From Pratylenchus scribneri (taxonomy: Eukaryota > Nematoda > Chromadorea > Rhabditida > Pratylenchidae), in the NCBI GenBank assembly GCA_030063045.1, contig JAQSEB010000082.1, forward strand, positions 3,489,179 through 3,553,178: 64,000 nt of DNA, read 5' to 3'. Position numbers and translations under genes: made by a program. The notes beneath the pieces were generated by a model that did not search any database, had not been told where the DNA came from, and worked only from the letters and a program-made list of their open reading frames with translations. Numbering within the stretch: the stretch's first letter is position 1; each line of letters starts with the position of its first letter. Of this stretch, positions 1-14,639 are shown one piece after another.

Positions 1-3000
1 TATTTCTGATTAGTAATTGTAATTCTGAATTGCGATTGTAATTGTATTTCTGTTTTGTAATTGTAATTCTGATTTGTAATTGTAATTGTAATTCTGATTA
101 GTAATTGTAATTCTGATTTGTAATTGTAATTGTATTTCTGATTTGTAATTGTAATTCTGATTTGCGATTGTAATTGTAATTCTGATTTGTAATTGTAATT
201 GTATTTCTGATTTGCGATTGTAATTGTAATTCTGATTTGTAATTGTAATTCTTAATTGTAATTCTGATTTGTAATTGTAATTCTGATTTGTAATTGTAAT
301 TTTGTTTTGTAATTGCAATTCTGATTTGTAATTATATTTCTGATTTGCGATTGTAATTGTAATTCTGATTTGTAATTTTAATTGTAATTCTGATTAGTAA
401 TTGTAATTCTGATTTGCGATTGTAATTGTAATTCTGATTTGTAATTGTAATTGTAATTCTGATTAGTAATTGTAATTCTGAATTGCGATTGTAATTGTAT
501 TTCTGATTTGTAATTGTAATTGTAATTCTGATTAGTAATTGTATTTCTGATTAGTAATTGTAATTCTGAATTGCGATTGTAATTGTATTTCTGTTTTGTA
601 ATTGTAATTCTGATTTGTAATTGTAATTGTAATTCTGATTAGTAATTGTAATTCTGATTTGTAATTGTAATTGTATTTCTGATTTGTAATTGTAATTCTG
701 AATTGCGATTGTAATTGTATTTCTGATTTGTAATTGTAATTGTAATTCTGATTAGTAATTGTAATTCTGATTTGCGATTGTAATTGTATTTCTGATTTGT
801 AATTGTAATTGTAATTCTGATTTGTAATTGTAATTGTATTTCTGATTAGTAATTGTAATTCTGAATTGCGATTGTAATTGTATTTCTGTTTTGTAATTGT
901 AATTCTGATTTGTAATTGTAATTGTAATTCTGATTAGTAATTGTAATTCTGATTTGTAATTGTAATTGTATTTCTGATTTGTAATTGTAATTCTGATTTG
1001 CGATTGTAATTGTATTTCTGATTAGTAATTGTAATTCTGAATTGCGATTGTAATTGTATTTCTGATTTGTAATTGTATTTCTGATTTGTAATTGTAATTC
1101 TGATTTGTAATTGTAATTGTATTTCTGATTAGTAATTGTAATTCTGAATTGCGATTGTAATTGTAATTCTGATTTGTAATTGTAATTGTATTTCTGATTT
1201 GCGATTGTAATTGTAATTCTGATTTGTAATTGTAATTCTTAATTGTAATTCTGATTTGTAATTGTAATTCTGATTTGTAATTGTAATTTTGTTTTGTAAT
1301 TGTAATTCTGATTTGTAATTATATTTCTGATTTGCGATTGTAATTGTAATTCTGATTTGTAATTGTAATTCTGAATTGCGATTGTAATTGTATTTCTGAT
1401 TTGTAATTGTAATTGTAATTCTGATTTGTAATTGTAATTGTATTTCTGATTTGTAATTGTAATTCTGATTTGCGATTGTAATTGTATTTCTGATTTGTAA
1501 TTGTAATTCTGATTTGCGATTGTAATTGTATTTCTGATTTGTAATTGTAATTGTAATTCTGATTTGTAATTGTAATTGTATTTCTGATTAGTAATTGTAA
1601 TTCTGAATTGCGATTGTAATTGTATTTCTGATTTGTAATTGTATTTCTGATTTGTAATTGTAATTGTAATTCTGATTTGTAATTGTAATTGTATTTCTGA
1701 TTAGTAATTGTAATTCTGAATTGCGATTGTAATTGTATTTCTGTTTTGTAATTGTAATTCTGATTTGTAATTGTAATTGTAATTCTGATTAGTAATTGTA
1801 ATTCTGATTTGTAATTGTAATTGTATTTCTGATTTGTAATTGTAATTCTGATTTGCGATTGTAATTGTAATTCTGATTTGTAATTGTAATTGTATTTCTG
1901 ATTTGCGATTGTAATTGTAATTCTGATTTGTAATTGTAATTCTTAATTGTAATTCTGATTTGTAATTGTAATTCTGATTTGTAATTGTAATTTTGTTTTG
2001 TAATTGTAATTCTGATTTGTAATTATATTTCTGATTTGCGATTGTAATTGTAATTCTGATTTGTAATTTTAATTGTAATTCTGATTAGTAATTGTAATTC
2101 TGATTTGCGATTGTAATTGTAATTCTGATTTGTAATTGTAATTGTAATTCTGATTAGTAATTGTAATTCTGAATTGCGATTGTAATTGTATTTCTGATAT
2201 GTAATTATAATTGTAATTCTGATTTGTAATTGTAATTGTATTTCTGATTAGTAATTGTAATTCTGAATTGCGATTGTAATTGTATTTCTGATTTGTAATT
2301 GTATTTCTGATTTGTAATTGTAATTGTAATTCTGATTTGTAATTGAAATTGTATTTCTGATTAGTAATTGTAATTCTGAATTGCGATTGTAATTGTATTT
2401 CTGTTTTGTAATTGTAATTCTGATTTGTAATTGTAATTGTAATTCTGATTAGTAATTGTAATTCTGATTTGTAATTGTAATTGTATTTCTGATTTGTAAT
2501 TGTAATTCTGATTTGCGATTGTAATTGTATTTCTGATTTATAATTGTAATTCTGATTTGTAATTGTAATTGTATTTCTGATTTGTAATTGTAATTGTATT
2601 TCTGATTTGTAATTGTAATTCTGATTTGCGATTGTAATTGTATTTCTGATTTATAATTGTAATTCTGATTTGTAATTGTAATTGTATTTCTGATTTATAA
2701 TTGTAATTCTGATTTGCGATTGTAATTGTATTTCTGATTTATAATTGTAATTCTGATTTGTAATTGTAATTGTAATTCTGATTAGTAATTGTAATTCTGA
2801 TTTGTAATTGTAATTGTATTTCTGATTTGTAATTGTAATTCTGATTTGCGATTGTAATTGTATTTCTGATTTATAATTGTAATTCTGATTTGTAATTGTA
2901 ATTCTGATTTGCGATTGTAATTGTATTTCTGATTTATAATTGTAATTCTGATTTGTAATTGTAATTGTATTTCTGATTTGTAATTGTAATTGTATTTCTG

Positions 3001-6000
3001 ATTTGTAATTGTAATTCTGATTTGCGATTGTAATTGTATTTCTGATTTATAATTGTAATTCTGATTTGTAATTGTAATTGTATTTCTGATTTGCGATTGT
3101 AATTGTAATTCTGATTTGTAATTGTAATTCTTAATTGTAATTCTGATTTGTAATTGTAATTCTGATTTGTAATTGTAATTTTGTTTTGTAATTGTAATTC
3201 TGATTTGTAATTATATTTCTGATTTGCGATTGTAATTGTAATTCTGATTTGTAATTGTAATTCTGAATTGCGATTGTAATTGTATTTCTGATTTGTAATT
3301 GTAATTGTAATTCTGATTTGTAATTGTAATTGTATTTCTGATTTGTAATTGTAATTCTGATTTGCGATTGTAATTGTATTTCTGATTTGTAATTGTAATT
3401 CTGATTTGCGATTGTAATTGTATTTCTGATTTGTAATTGTAATTGTAATTCTGATTTGTAATTGTAATTGTATTTCTGATTAGTAATTGTAATTCTGAAT
3501 TGCGATTGTAATTGTATTTCTGATTTGTAATTGTATTTCTGATTTGTAATTGTAATTGTAATTCTGATTTGTAATTGTAATTGTATTTCTGATTAGTAAT
3601 TGTAATTCTGAATTGCGATTGTAATTGTATTTCTGTTTTGTAATTGTAATTCTGATTTGTAATTGTAATTGTAATTCTGATTAGTAATTGTAATTCTGAT
3701 TTGTAATTGTAATTGTATTTCTGATTTGTAATTGTAATTCTGATTTGCGATTGTAATTGTAATTCTGATTTGTAATTGTAATTGTATTTCTGATTTGCGA
3801 TTGTAATTGTAATTCTGATTTGTAATTGTAATTCTTAATTGTAATTCTGATTTGTAATTGTAATTCTGATTTGTAATTGTAATTTTGTTTTGTAATTGCA
3901 ATTCTGATTTGTAATTATATTTCTGATTTGCGATTGTAATTGTAATTCTGATTTGTAATTTTAATTGTAATTCTGATTAGTAATTGTAATTCTGATTTGC
4001 GATTGTAATTGTAATTCTGATTTGTAATTGTAATTGTAATTCTGATTAGTAATTGTAATTCTGAATTGCGATTGTAATTGTATTTCTGATTTGTAATTGT
4101 AATTGTAATTCTGATTAGTAATTGTATTTCTGATTAGTAATTGTAATTCTGAATTGCGATTGTAATTGTATTTCTGTTTTGTAATTGTAATTCTGATTTG
4201 TAATTGTAATTGTAATTCTGATTAGTAATTGTAATTCTGATTTGTAATTGTAATTGTATTTCTGATTTGTAATTGTAATTCTGAATTGCGATTGTAATTG
4301 TATTTCTGATTTGTAATTGTAATTGTAATTCTGATTAGTAATTGTAATTCTGATTTGCGATTGTAATTGTATTTCTGATTTGTAATTGTAATTGTAATTC
4401 TGATTTGTAATTGTAATTGTATTTCTGATTAGTAATTGTAATTCTGAATTGCGATTGTAATTGTATTTCTGTTTTGTAATTGTAATTCTGATTTGTAATT
4501 GTAATTGTAATTCTGATTAGTAATTGTAATTCTGATTTGTAATTGTAATTGTATTTCTGATTTGTAATTGTAATTCTGATTTGCGATTGTAATTGTATTT
4601 CTGATTTGTAATTGTAATTGTAATTCTGATTTGTAATTGTAATTGTATTTCTGATTAGTAATTGTAATTCTGAATTGCGATTGTAATTGTATTTCTGATT
4701 TGTAATTGTATTTCTGATTTGTAATTGTAATTGTAATTCTGATTTGTAATTGTAATTGTATTTCTGATTAGTAATTGTAATTCTGAATTGCGATTGTAAT
4801 TGTAATTCTGATTTGTAATTGTAATTGTATTTCTGATTTGCGATTGTAATTGTAATTCTGATTTGTAATTGTAATTCTTAATTGTAATTCTGATTTGTAA
4901 TTGTAATTCTGATTTGTAATTGTAATTTTGTTTTGTAATTGTAATTCTGATTTGTAATTATATTTCTGATTTGCGATTGTAATTGTAATTCTGATTTGTA
5001 ATTGTAATTCTGAATTGCGATTGTAATTGTATTTCTGATTTGTAATTGTAATTGTAATTCTGATTTGTAATTGTAATTGTATTTCTGATTTGTAATTGTA
5101 ATTCTGATTTGCGATTGTAATTGTATTTCTGATTTGTAATTGTAATTCTGATTTGCGATTGTAATTGTATTTCTGATTTGTAATTGTAATTGTAATTCTG
5201 ATTTGTAATTGTAATTGTATTTCTGATTAGTAATTGTAATTCTGAATTGCGATTGTAATTGTATTTCTGATTTGTAATTGTATTTCTGATTTGTAATTGT
5301 AATTGTAATTCTGATTTGTAATTGTAATTGTATTTCTGATTAGTAATTGTAATTCTGAATTGCGATTGTAATTGTATTTCTGTTTTGTAATTGTAATTCT
5401 GATTTGTAATTGTAATTGTAATTCTGATTAGTAATTGTAATTCTGATTTGTAATTGTAATTGTATTTCTGATTTGTAATTGTAATTCTGATTTGCGATTG
5501 TAATTGTAATTCTGATTTGTAATTGTAATTGTATTTCTGATTTGCGATTGTAATTGTAATTCTGATTTGTAATTGTAATTCTTAATTGTAATTCTGATTT
5601 GTAATTGTAATTCTGATTTGTAATTGTAATTTTGTTTTGTAATTGTAATTCTGATTTGTAATTATATTTCTGATTTGCGATTGTAATTGTAATTCTGATT
5701 TGTAATTTTAATTGTAATTCTGATTAGTAATTGTAATTCTGATTTGCGATTGTAATTGTAATTCTGATTTGTAATTGTAATTGTAATTCTGATTAGTAAT
5801 TGTAATTCTGAATTGCGATTGTAATTGTATTTCTGATTTGTAATTATAATTGTAATTCTGATTAGTAATTGTATTTCTGATTAGTAATTGTAATTCTGAA
5901 TTGCGATTGTAATTGTATTTCTGTTTTGTAATTGTAATTCTGATTTGTAATTGTAATTGTAATTCTGATTAGTAATTGTAATTCTGATTTGTAATTGTAA

Positions 6001-9000
6001 TTGTATTTCTGATTTGTAATTGTAATTCTGAATTGCGATTGTAATTGTATTTCTGATTTGTAATTGTAATTGTAATTCTGATTAGTAATTGTAATTCTGA
6101 TTTGCGATTGTAATTGTATTTCTGATTTGTAATTGTAATTGTAATTCTGATTTGTAATTGTAATTGTATTTCTGATTAGTAATTGTAATTCTGAATTGCG
6201 ATTGTAATTGTATTTCTGATTTGTAATTGTAATTCTGTTTTGTAATTGTAATTGTATTTCTGATTAGTAATTGTAATTCTGAATTGCGATTGTAATTGTA
6301 TTTCTGTTTTGTAATTGTAATTCTGATTTGTAATTGTAATTGTAATTCTGATTAGTAATTGTAATTCTGATTTGTAATTGTAATTGTATTTCTGATTTGT
6401 AATTGTAATTCTGATTTGCGATTGTAATTGTATTTCTGATTTGTAATTGTAATTGTAATTCTGATTTGTAATTGTAATTGTATTTCTGATTAGTAATTGT
6501 AATTCTGAATTGCGATTGTAATTGTATTTCTGATTTGTAATTGTATTTCTGATTTGTAATTGTAATTGTAATTCTGATTTGTAATTGTAATTCTTAATTG
6601 TAATTCTGATTTGTAATTGTAATTCTGATTTGTAATTGTAATTTTGTTTTGTAATTGTAATTCTGATTTGTAATTATATTTCTGATTTGCGATTGTAATT
6701 GTAATTCTGATTTGTAATTTTAATTGTAATTCTCATTAGTAATTGTAATTCTGATTTGCGATTGTAATTGTAATTCTGATTTGTAATTGTAATTGTAATT
6801 CTGATTAGTAATTGTAATTCTGAATTGCGATTGTAATTGTATTTCTGATTTGTAATTGTAATTGTAATTCTGATTAGTAATTGTATTTCTGATTAGTAAT
6901 TGTAATTCTGAATTGCGATTGTAATTGTATTTCTGTTTTGTAATTGTAATTCTGATTTGTAATTGTAATTGTAATTCTGATTAGTAATTGTAATTCTGAT
7001 TTGTAATTGTAATTGTATTTCTGATTTGTAATTGTAATTCTGAATTGCGATTGTAATTGTATTTCTGATTTGTAATTGTAATTGTAATTCTGATTAGTAA
7101 TTGTAATTCTGATTTGCGATTGTAATTGTATTTCTGATTTGTAATTGTAATTGTAATTCTGATTTGTAATTGTAATTGTATTTCTGATTAGTAATTGTAA
7201 TTCTGAATTGCGATTGTAATTGTATTTCTGTTTTGTAATTGTAATTCTGATTTGTAATTGTAATTGTAATTCTGATTAGTAATTGTAATTCTGATTTGTA
7301 ATTGTAATTGTATTTCTGATTTGTAATTGTAATTCTGATTTGCGATTGTAATTGTATTTCTGATTTGTAATTGTAATTGTAATTCTGATTTGTAATTGTA
7401 ATTGTATTTCTGATTAGTAATTGTAATTCTGAATTGCGATTGTAATTGTATTTCTGATTTGTAATTGTATTTCTGATTTGTAATTGTAATTGTAATTCTG
7501 ATTTGTAATTGTAATTGTATTTCTGATTAGTAATTGTAATTCTGAATTGCGATTGTAATTGTAATTCTGATTTGTAATTGTAATTGTATTTCTGATTTGC
7601 GATTGTAATTGTAATTCTGATTTGTAATTGTAATTCTTAATTGTAATTCTGATTTGTAATTGTAATTCTGATTTGTAATTGTAATTTTGTTTTGTAATTG
7701 TAATTCTGATTTGTAATTATATTTCTGATTTGCGATTGTAATTGTAATTCTGATTTGTAATTGTAATTCTGAATTGCGATTGTAATTGTATTTCTGATTT
7801 GTAATTGTAATTGTAATTCTGATTTGTAATTGTAATTGTATTTCTGATTTGTAATTGTAATTCTGATTTGCGATTGTAATTGTATTTCTGATTTGTAATT
7901 GTAATTCTGATTTGCGATTGTAATTGTATTTCTGATTTGTAATTGTAATTGTAATTCTGATTTGTAATTGTAATTGTATTTCTGATTAGTAATTGTAATT
8001 CTGAATTGCGATTGTAATTGTATTTCTGATTTGTAATTGTATTTCTGATTTGTAATTGTAATTGTAATTCTGATTTGTAATTGTAATTGTATTTCTGATT
8101 AGTAATTGTAATTCTGAATTGCGATTGTAATTGTATTTCTGTTTTGTAATTGTAATTCTGATTTGTAATTGTAATTGTAATTCTGATTAGTAATTGTAAT
8201 TCTGATTTGTAATTGTAATTGTATTTCTGATTTGTAATTGTAATTCTGATTTGCGATTGTAATTGTAATTCTGATTTGTAATTGTAATTGTATTTCTGAT
8301 TTGCGATTGTAATTGTAATTCTGATTTGTAATTGTAATTCTTAATTGTAATTCTGATTTGTAATTGTAATTCTGATTTGTAATTGTAATTTTGTTTTGTA
8401 ATTGTAATTCTGATTTGTAATTATATTTCTGATTTGCGATTGTAATTGTAATTCTGATTTGTAATTTTAATTGTAATTCTGATTAGTAATTGTAATTCTG
8501 ATTTGCGATTGTAATTGTAATTCTGATTTGTAATTGTAATTGTAATTCTGATTAGTAATTGTAATTCTGAATTGCGATTGTAATTGTATTTCTGATTTGT
8601 AATTATAATTGTAATTCTGATTAGTAATTGTATTTCTGATTAGTAATTGTAATTCTGAATTGCGATTGTAATTGTATTTCTGTTTTGTAATTGTAATTCT
8701 GATTTGTAATTGTAATTGTAATTCTGATTAGTAATTGTAATTCTGATTTGTAATTGTAATTGTATTTCTGATTTGTAATTGTAATTCTGAATTGCGATTG
8801 TAATTGTATTTCTGATTTGTAATTGTAATTGTAATTCTGATTAGTAATTGTAATTCTGATTTGCGATTGTAATTGTATTTCTGATTTGTAATTGTAATTG
8901 TAATTCTGATTTGTAATTGTAATTGTATTTCTGATTAGTAATTGTAATTCTGAATTGCGATTGTAATTGTATTTCTGATTTGTAATTGTAATTCTGAATT

Positions 9001-9932
9001 GCGATTGTAATTGTATTTCTGTTTTGTAATTGTAATTCTGATTTGTAATTGTAATTGTAATTCTGATTAGTAATTGTAATTCTGATTTGTAATTGTAATT
9101 GTATTTCTGATTTGTAATTGTAATTCTGATTTGCGATTGTAATTGTATTTCTGATTTGTAATTGTAATTGTAATTCTGATTTGTAATTGTAATTGTATTT
9201 CTGATTAGTAATTGTAATTCTGAATTGCGATTGTAATTGTATTTCTGATTTGTAATTGTATTTCTGATTTGTAATTGTAATTGTAATTCTGATTTGTAAT
9301 TGTAATTGTATTTCTGATTAGTAATTGTAATTCTGAATTGCGATTGTAATTGTATTTCTGTTTTGTAATTGTAATTCTGATTTGTAATTGTAATTGTAAT
9401 TCTGATTAGTAATTGTAATTCTGATTTGTAATTGTAATTGTATTTCTGATTTGTAATTGTAATTCTGATTTGCGATTGTAATTGTAATTCTGATTTGTAA
9501 TTGTAATTGTATTTCTGATTTGCGATTGTAATTGTAATTCTGATTTGTAATTGTAATTCTTAATTGTAATTCTGATTTGTAATTGTAATTCTGATTTGTA
9601 ATTGTAATTTTGTTTTGTAATTGTAATTCTGATTTGTAATTATATTTCTGATTTGCGATTGTAATTGTAATTCTGATTTGTAATTGTAATTCTGAATTGC
9701 GATTGTAATTGTATTTCTGATTTGTAATTGTAATTGTAATTCTGATTTGTAATTGTAATTGTATTTCTGATTTGTAATTGTAATTCTGATTTGCGATTGT
9801 AATTGTATTTCTGATTTGTAATTGCAATTGTAATTCTTATTTGTAATTGTAATTCTGATTTGTATGTAATTATATTCTGATTTCTAAATTTATTCCAATT
9901 TACAATTCTGCTTTTTAATTCTGCTTTCATAT
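1..9932. repeat. 19/25-bp satellite array with higher-order repeats
   Basis: The whole stretch is built from 19-bp (taattgtaattctgatttg) and 25-bp units that differ by one extra TAATTG hexamer, with recurring variants ending gattag, gaattgcg, gatttgcg or gttttg. A rare marker variant (attcttaattg) recurs 11 times at spacings of roughly 0.7, 1.0 and 1.2 kb, and the first 0.5 kb recurs almost unchanged 3583 bp later, so the array has grown by block duplication as well as by single units. It decays after about 9830 into diverged remnants. The array continues off the left edge. Open frames within it (Q, N, Y, I, T-rich) are consequences of the repeat and not genes. Confidence 0.97.
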
Positions 9933-11337
9933 AATTACTTTTGTAATGGCTTTATTTAACTCAAACTCATCGTTGTTTGAACCATTTTAAATGCATTTGA
10001 AAAAAAAATTGTTAAGCAGAAAATGCCCTTTAAAATAACTAATTAATTTCATTGATTCCTTCAAATTTTTTGACTCAATTTTAAAAATCCAAATCTAGTC
10101 TTTTTTGGCAATATATCATCCGAAACCGGAAACAGCAGGAAAAGGAGAAGGATAAATTTGAGTATTTCAGCCCAAGATTTTTGTGCGTCATTTCCTCCAA
10201 ATCACACCTTTCCCCAATTTTGGCCTTCAAAAGCGCCCGCCGAAACCCGAAGCCAATTTTGAAAAGAGCACATTTCACACGGGGTTATTTTTGGATGGTC
10301 ACAATTAATTATGAAGTGATTCATTGAATTTGATTGATGATGGAAATGTGGATGATATTCGGACAGTTTTGGATGAAAAATCCACGAAATGAAAAATTCT
10401 GATTTTTATAGTTTTTATAGGTAAAATTTTTGGAAATTAAATATTTTATGGGAAAAATGTGACAATGCGGATTCAAGGTTAAATGGCTAGAATTCTTCAA
10501 AAATCAACAAAATAATATGCGACCTTCAAAATAAGAGGGTGGAATTTGCCCTTGGGATTGCGCGAAATTCCATCAATTCTTTTTTCATTTTGGAATTGTT
10601 TTCGGCGATTCTTCTTCCTTCGTCATCCACTTTTTTGGCTTCATTTCAGCACAAAGTCCATATTTTTTGTTTATCGGATCAAAATTCCAGACATTTTTTC
10701 GGTAATTTTCCAATCAATTTTGCTAAATTTTTTGCATATTTTACCATCTAATTTTTTGATAAATTTTTTGAAAACTTTTTCACTTAATTTTTTACTATTT
10801 TTGATAAATTTAAATTAAATTTTTTTTAATAATTTTTTGAGCATTTTTTCATAATTTTCCCATCTATTTTTTGCTAAATTTTTCGATATTTTTCCCATAT
10901 AATTTTTTGATGATATTTATGACATTTTCCAAACAAATTTTTATTAAATATTCGGCATTTTTTAATTAAATTTTTGATAATTTTTTCGGCATTTTCCCAC
11001 TCAATTTTTGGCCCCCTTATTGGAAGATCATAAATCGAATTTGCCTCATGCTTTTGCCGAATATTTTTGCATTTTTGGCATTTTCGGCAACATTTAGAAT
11101 TATTTCACTTAAAATAGCACCCAATTTATATTCACACAAATTGTTTTTGGTTGTTATTTTTTGCTCAATACAACAACAGAAAAAAGTACAAAAAATAATT
11201 CGAAGAACAAAATGCTGTGCCAATTGTTTCAATTAGAAATGCCAACAATGCCGAACACAAATTTTTGTGCGAGATTTTTTTAAAGGATAATATTTAATTT
11301 GTGAAAAGAAAAATGGCAAAAAATTATAATAATTTAA
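9933..11337. other. Gene-free AT-rich stretch with degenerate T-rich repeats
   Basis: I see no supported gene. 10740-11000 is a degenerate array of segments of the type aattttttgataaattttt / cattttcccat, roughly 35-45 bp apart. 10081-10278 has slightly higher GC and a 65-codon minus-strand frame with no recognisable family or splice context. Confidence 0.6.
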
Positions 11338-11800
11338 GGGTTTGTCCTACCGCACAAGACCCCATTTGGATATAGCTGATCAAGACGCATAGAATGGTAT
11401 ATAATTTGTCAGGGTTTGGTCATGAATTAAAGGGTATTAAACGGATTAAACCTATTTTAGTTTGGTCAACAATTAAAGGGTATTAAACGGTTTAAACCAA
11501 TTTTGGTTTGGTCAACAATTAAAGGGTATTAAACGGTTTAAACCAATTTTGGTTTGGTCAACAATTAAAGGGTATTAAACGGTTTAAACCCAATTTTGGT
11601 TTGGTCAAAAATTAAAGGGTATTAAACGGTTTAAACCTATTTTGGTTTGGTCAACAATTAAAGGGTATTAAACGGTTTAAAGTTTATACCAATTTTGATA
11701 GAATTGTTCAAAATTATGTTAATAATGGCTAAACCCAAGCCAAACAATAATTAAATGATGCATATCATAGAAATCTATTGATTTGATTTAAGGTTGATGG
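11338..11800 (+). mobile_element. Family A MITE with 46-bp minisatellite (copy A1)
   Basis: Copy of the dispersed element described in full under copy A3. The left end reads tggatatagctgatcaagac followed by gcatagaatggtatataat; the interior holds about five 46-bp units (aattaaagggtattaaacgg plus tttaaaccaattttggtttg plus gtcaac) from 11430 to 11685; the right part (11700-11800) carries the diverged inverted end. Ends are worn, so the boundaries are approximate. Confidence 0.7.
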
Positions 11801-13340
11801 GACTAAAATACCATTAAAATATTACAATGATTTTGGCATTTTTCAATGTTTTTTGTAAATATTTTCCCTTTTTATAAATAAATGCCACCACATTTCTTTC
11901 AAATAATTCATTGCCATTTTCTTTGTTTATTTTTCTTTTCATTTCCATATTTTGGCCAAGGAATAAAAGCACAAACAAAACAAAAAACAACAAAATTCTT
12001 ATATTGTGGGTTTTGATTGAGGCTTTTGTGTGCCATAATTGGCAGAGGATTTAGAGGGGGAAGAAAAAGTACGATAGGAAAAAAAATGTGAATTGGCCGA
12101 GAGAAATATATTTTTGGAGAATAATTGGGAAAATATTTTTTTGTTGCCAATTTTTGCCATATTTTCTTGGAATTTGCCCAATGCCCTTCCAATTCCAATG
12201 CATTTTCAGCCAATGCCTACAATTCTCCCATTGTTTGGTCAAATGCGATTTTTGAATCATTCATTCATTCATTTTCTTACCATTTTCCCATATAATTGGC
12301 CAATTGTTAATTATGCTCCTATTTTTGGATATGCGCCAATACAAAATTTTGGCACATAAATGCTGTTTGATGGAGATTGGAGAGCAACGGAAGTTGGGAA
12401 AAAATGCATGGGAAAAACGATGTTTTGTTAACAATCAACAATTTTTTGAGACCATAAATCAAATTTTTAAACAAATTTGGTCAAAAATTTTAAAATGGAA
12501 AATAAAATACTAAAAATAACTTAAAAAAGAAATCAAAATTTAAAAATTTTGAGGCCATAAAACTTGAATAGAATATTAAGATTATTAAAGTCACCTCATT
12601 TGGAACAAATATTTATAGCCATAAAATGTCAATTTTTGACATTAAAGTTCTTTTTAAGTAATTAATTCGAATTTTGGCCAAATTTTATGGCCATAAAAAA
12701 TTTCTATTTCTATATGAAAGTTTTTTAAATTATTTGATTGATTTCTAATCGAATATAAAAAAGAATTACAAAATAAATTGGGACTATGATAGCTGAAAAA
12801 ATATTTAAAATTATTGAACAATAATTAAATATAAGACAAATTGTATAAATTAGTGGAATTTGGGCGATAATTTTATCAAAAATTATGAATAAATAAATAT
12901 GTATTTTCCACTATTTTATCACAAAAAAAATATTCTCTCAAAAATTCTCCCTATAAAAATCGAATCAGCTGTGATCATTGGGTCAATAATGGTTGGTGGC
13001 TGCGGTTGATTTCTTAGTCTTTGAGATCAAGTGCCGCTGAAAATTCACTAAAAAATTTTTGTAACAAATTTGGTCTCTAAGTTCATCATCCATCCAAACT
13101 CCATTCTATATTTCCACCTTTGAATAAACCAAATAAATAACCTTCTAATTCTTCTTGATCTCATTTCAAATATGCCAAAATATACAATAAATAAATTTCC
13201 TTGCGCAACTTTTTTCTCCTTCATCAGCCAGCCGATTATTTCCGTTCAATTCACTTTCATTCATTTTATAAGGGTTTTAGATTGATCCTTTGTGCTCCTT
13301 CACTCAATTTTCCCTTTCAAAGCCCCTTTTTACCAATTAA
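11801..13340. other. Gene-free AT-rich stretch
   Basis: No supported gene. 12550-12700 contains a weak inverted pair (ttgaggccataaaactt and aaattttatggccataaa) that recurs near 35770-36005 and 56215-56605, probably another old short element family. Small open frames around 11.9-12.5 kb overlap on both strands and lack splice or codon support. Confidence 0.5.
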
Positions 13341-13447
13341 CTCCATCTAGTGGTTCATCCTTCTGTTCCTTTCTTCCTATGGCTACCTTTTTCCATTCTC
13401 ATTTTTACCAAAATTTTTCATTCATCTAAAACAGTTCAACTTTCTCT

Positions 13448-13467
13448 CCCCCCCCCCCCCCCCCCCC
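13448..13467 (+). repeat. Poly-C tract (20 C)
   Basis: An uninterrupted run of 20 cytosines in a region that is otherwise mostly A and T. A similar run of 19 occurs at 46251-46269 and one of about 14 near 38866. Confidence 0.9.
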
Positions 13468-13904
13468 TATTTCTGCCCAATTTCTGCCCATCTACTCTCG
13501 TGACCAATTCAATTCATTCAAAGGGGGAAGAGGGGTTCGATGGGATCAATCATTGAAATGTGGGAGAAAGGGCAGCACATCAAGGCCATTTTCTTCACCA
13601 AATGAACGGAATATACAAAAATGTGTGGGGGATTGGGCCATTTTTGTGTTTACTGCACAATTTTCCCTATTCTTATAATCATCTTTGGCCCGAAAATTTG
13701 ATTTGTTGCAGAAAATTGAGCGAATTGGAAAATTTATTAGGGAAAAATCATTAATATTTCGGCCTTTTTGTCTTCTTCTTTTCTGAATCATAGAAATAGA
13801 ACCCGCCGGAAATGTGGGAAAATCATCAAAAATTTTTAATTTTTAAAAAATCCTTTGTACTTTATTGGCTACAAATCCAAGATGATTAGTACCTGCTATA
13901 CCTG

Positions 13905-14090
13905 AGCAAATATTTTGTCCATAATTCAACAAGTAAACAACCAATTTGCGAAGGAAATATGCCATTCTAAAGCCCAAAGTATCATCTAAAAAGTGGCTGT
14001 TCTAATTTTTGAAAATTATGAAAAATTTGTAAAATAAGCAACTTTTCCTCAAAATATTAGGGTTCTTAAAAAAACATGTATTTTTCCTTT
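13905..14090 (+). mobile_element. Decayed partial copy of inverted-repeat family B
   Basis: The stretch around 13920-13990 (ataattcaacaagtaaacaa, then ccaatttgcgaaggaaatat) matches one arm of family B at 14640 and 38521. I could not find a convincing opposite arm, so this is probably a truncated or worn copy. Confidence 0.4.
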
Positions 14091-14639
14091 TTAAGAGGTG
14101 GATTTCGTAAAATTATAAAAGTAACCTTTTAAAAGAGAATTAGAGAGGACATTTTTCCAAATTGAATGAAAAATAAAAAATAATTATTTAAGAATAAGGC
14201 CAAATTCCAAAAATTCATTATATAATTTTTCGAATAAATTCATTTTTTTGTAACCAAAATAATAAATTGTCAAATCCAATCTGGATATGGCGAACCATTT
14301 TCAATTTTTTAACCTTTATCGTTAAAAAAAAGTCCAACCATATGATCAAAATCAGACTCTCCCAATTCTCTGTTACAATTTAATTCACAATTTTCCTCCG
14401 AACCAAATAAATAAACTCAAAAATTAAAACTCCCATCAATCTTTTTGCGAAGAAGACCCGACCATAAATTGTGCATTCGCCTAAAATTTTTATTTGTCTT
14501 CTTTTTGAGTACAAATTGAGGACGAAATAAATAATCGGGGAAAATTCGATCAAAACCCCATCTTCACATTTACCAAGACGAAAATTTAAATACACATTTA
14601 TTTCCAAGCAAATAAGTAATAAAGTATTGACAATTGACA

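Noticed and set aside
10..9930. Several minus-strand open frames of up to 169 codons rich in Gln, Asn, Tyr, Ile, Thr
   Set aside because: They are direct translations of the 19/25-bp satellite, recur wherever the same block recurs, and have no non-repeat sequence.
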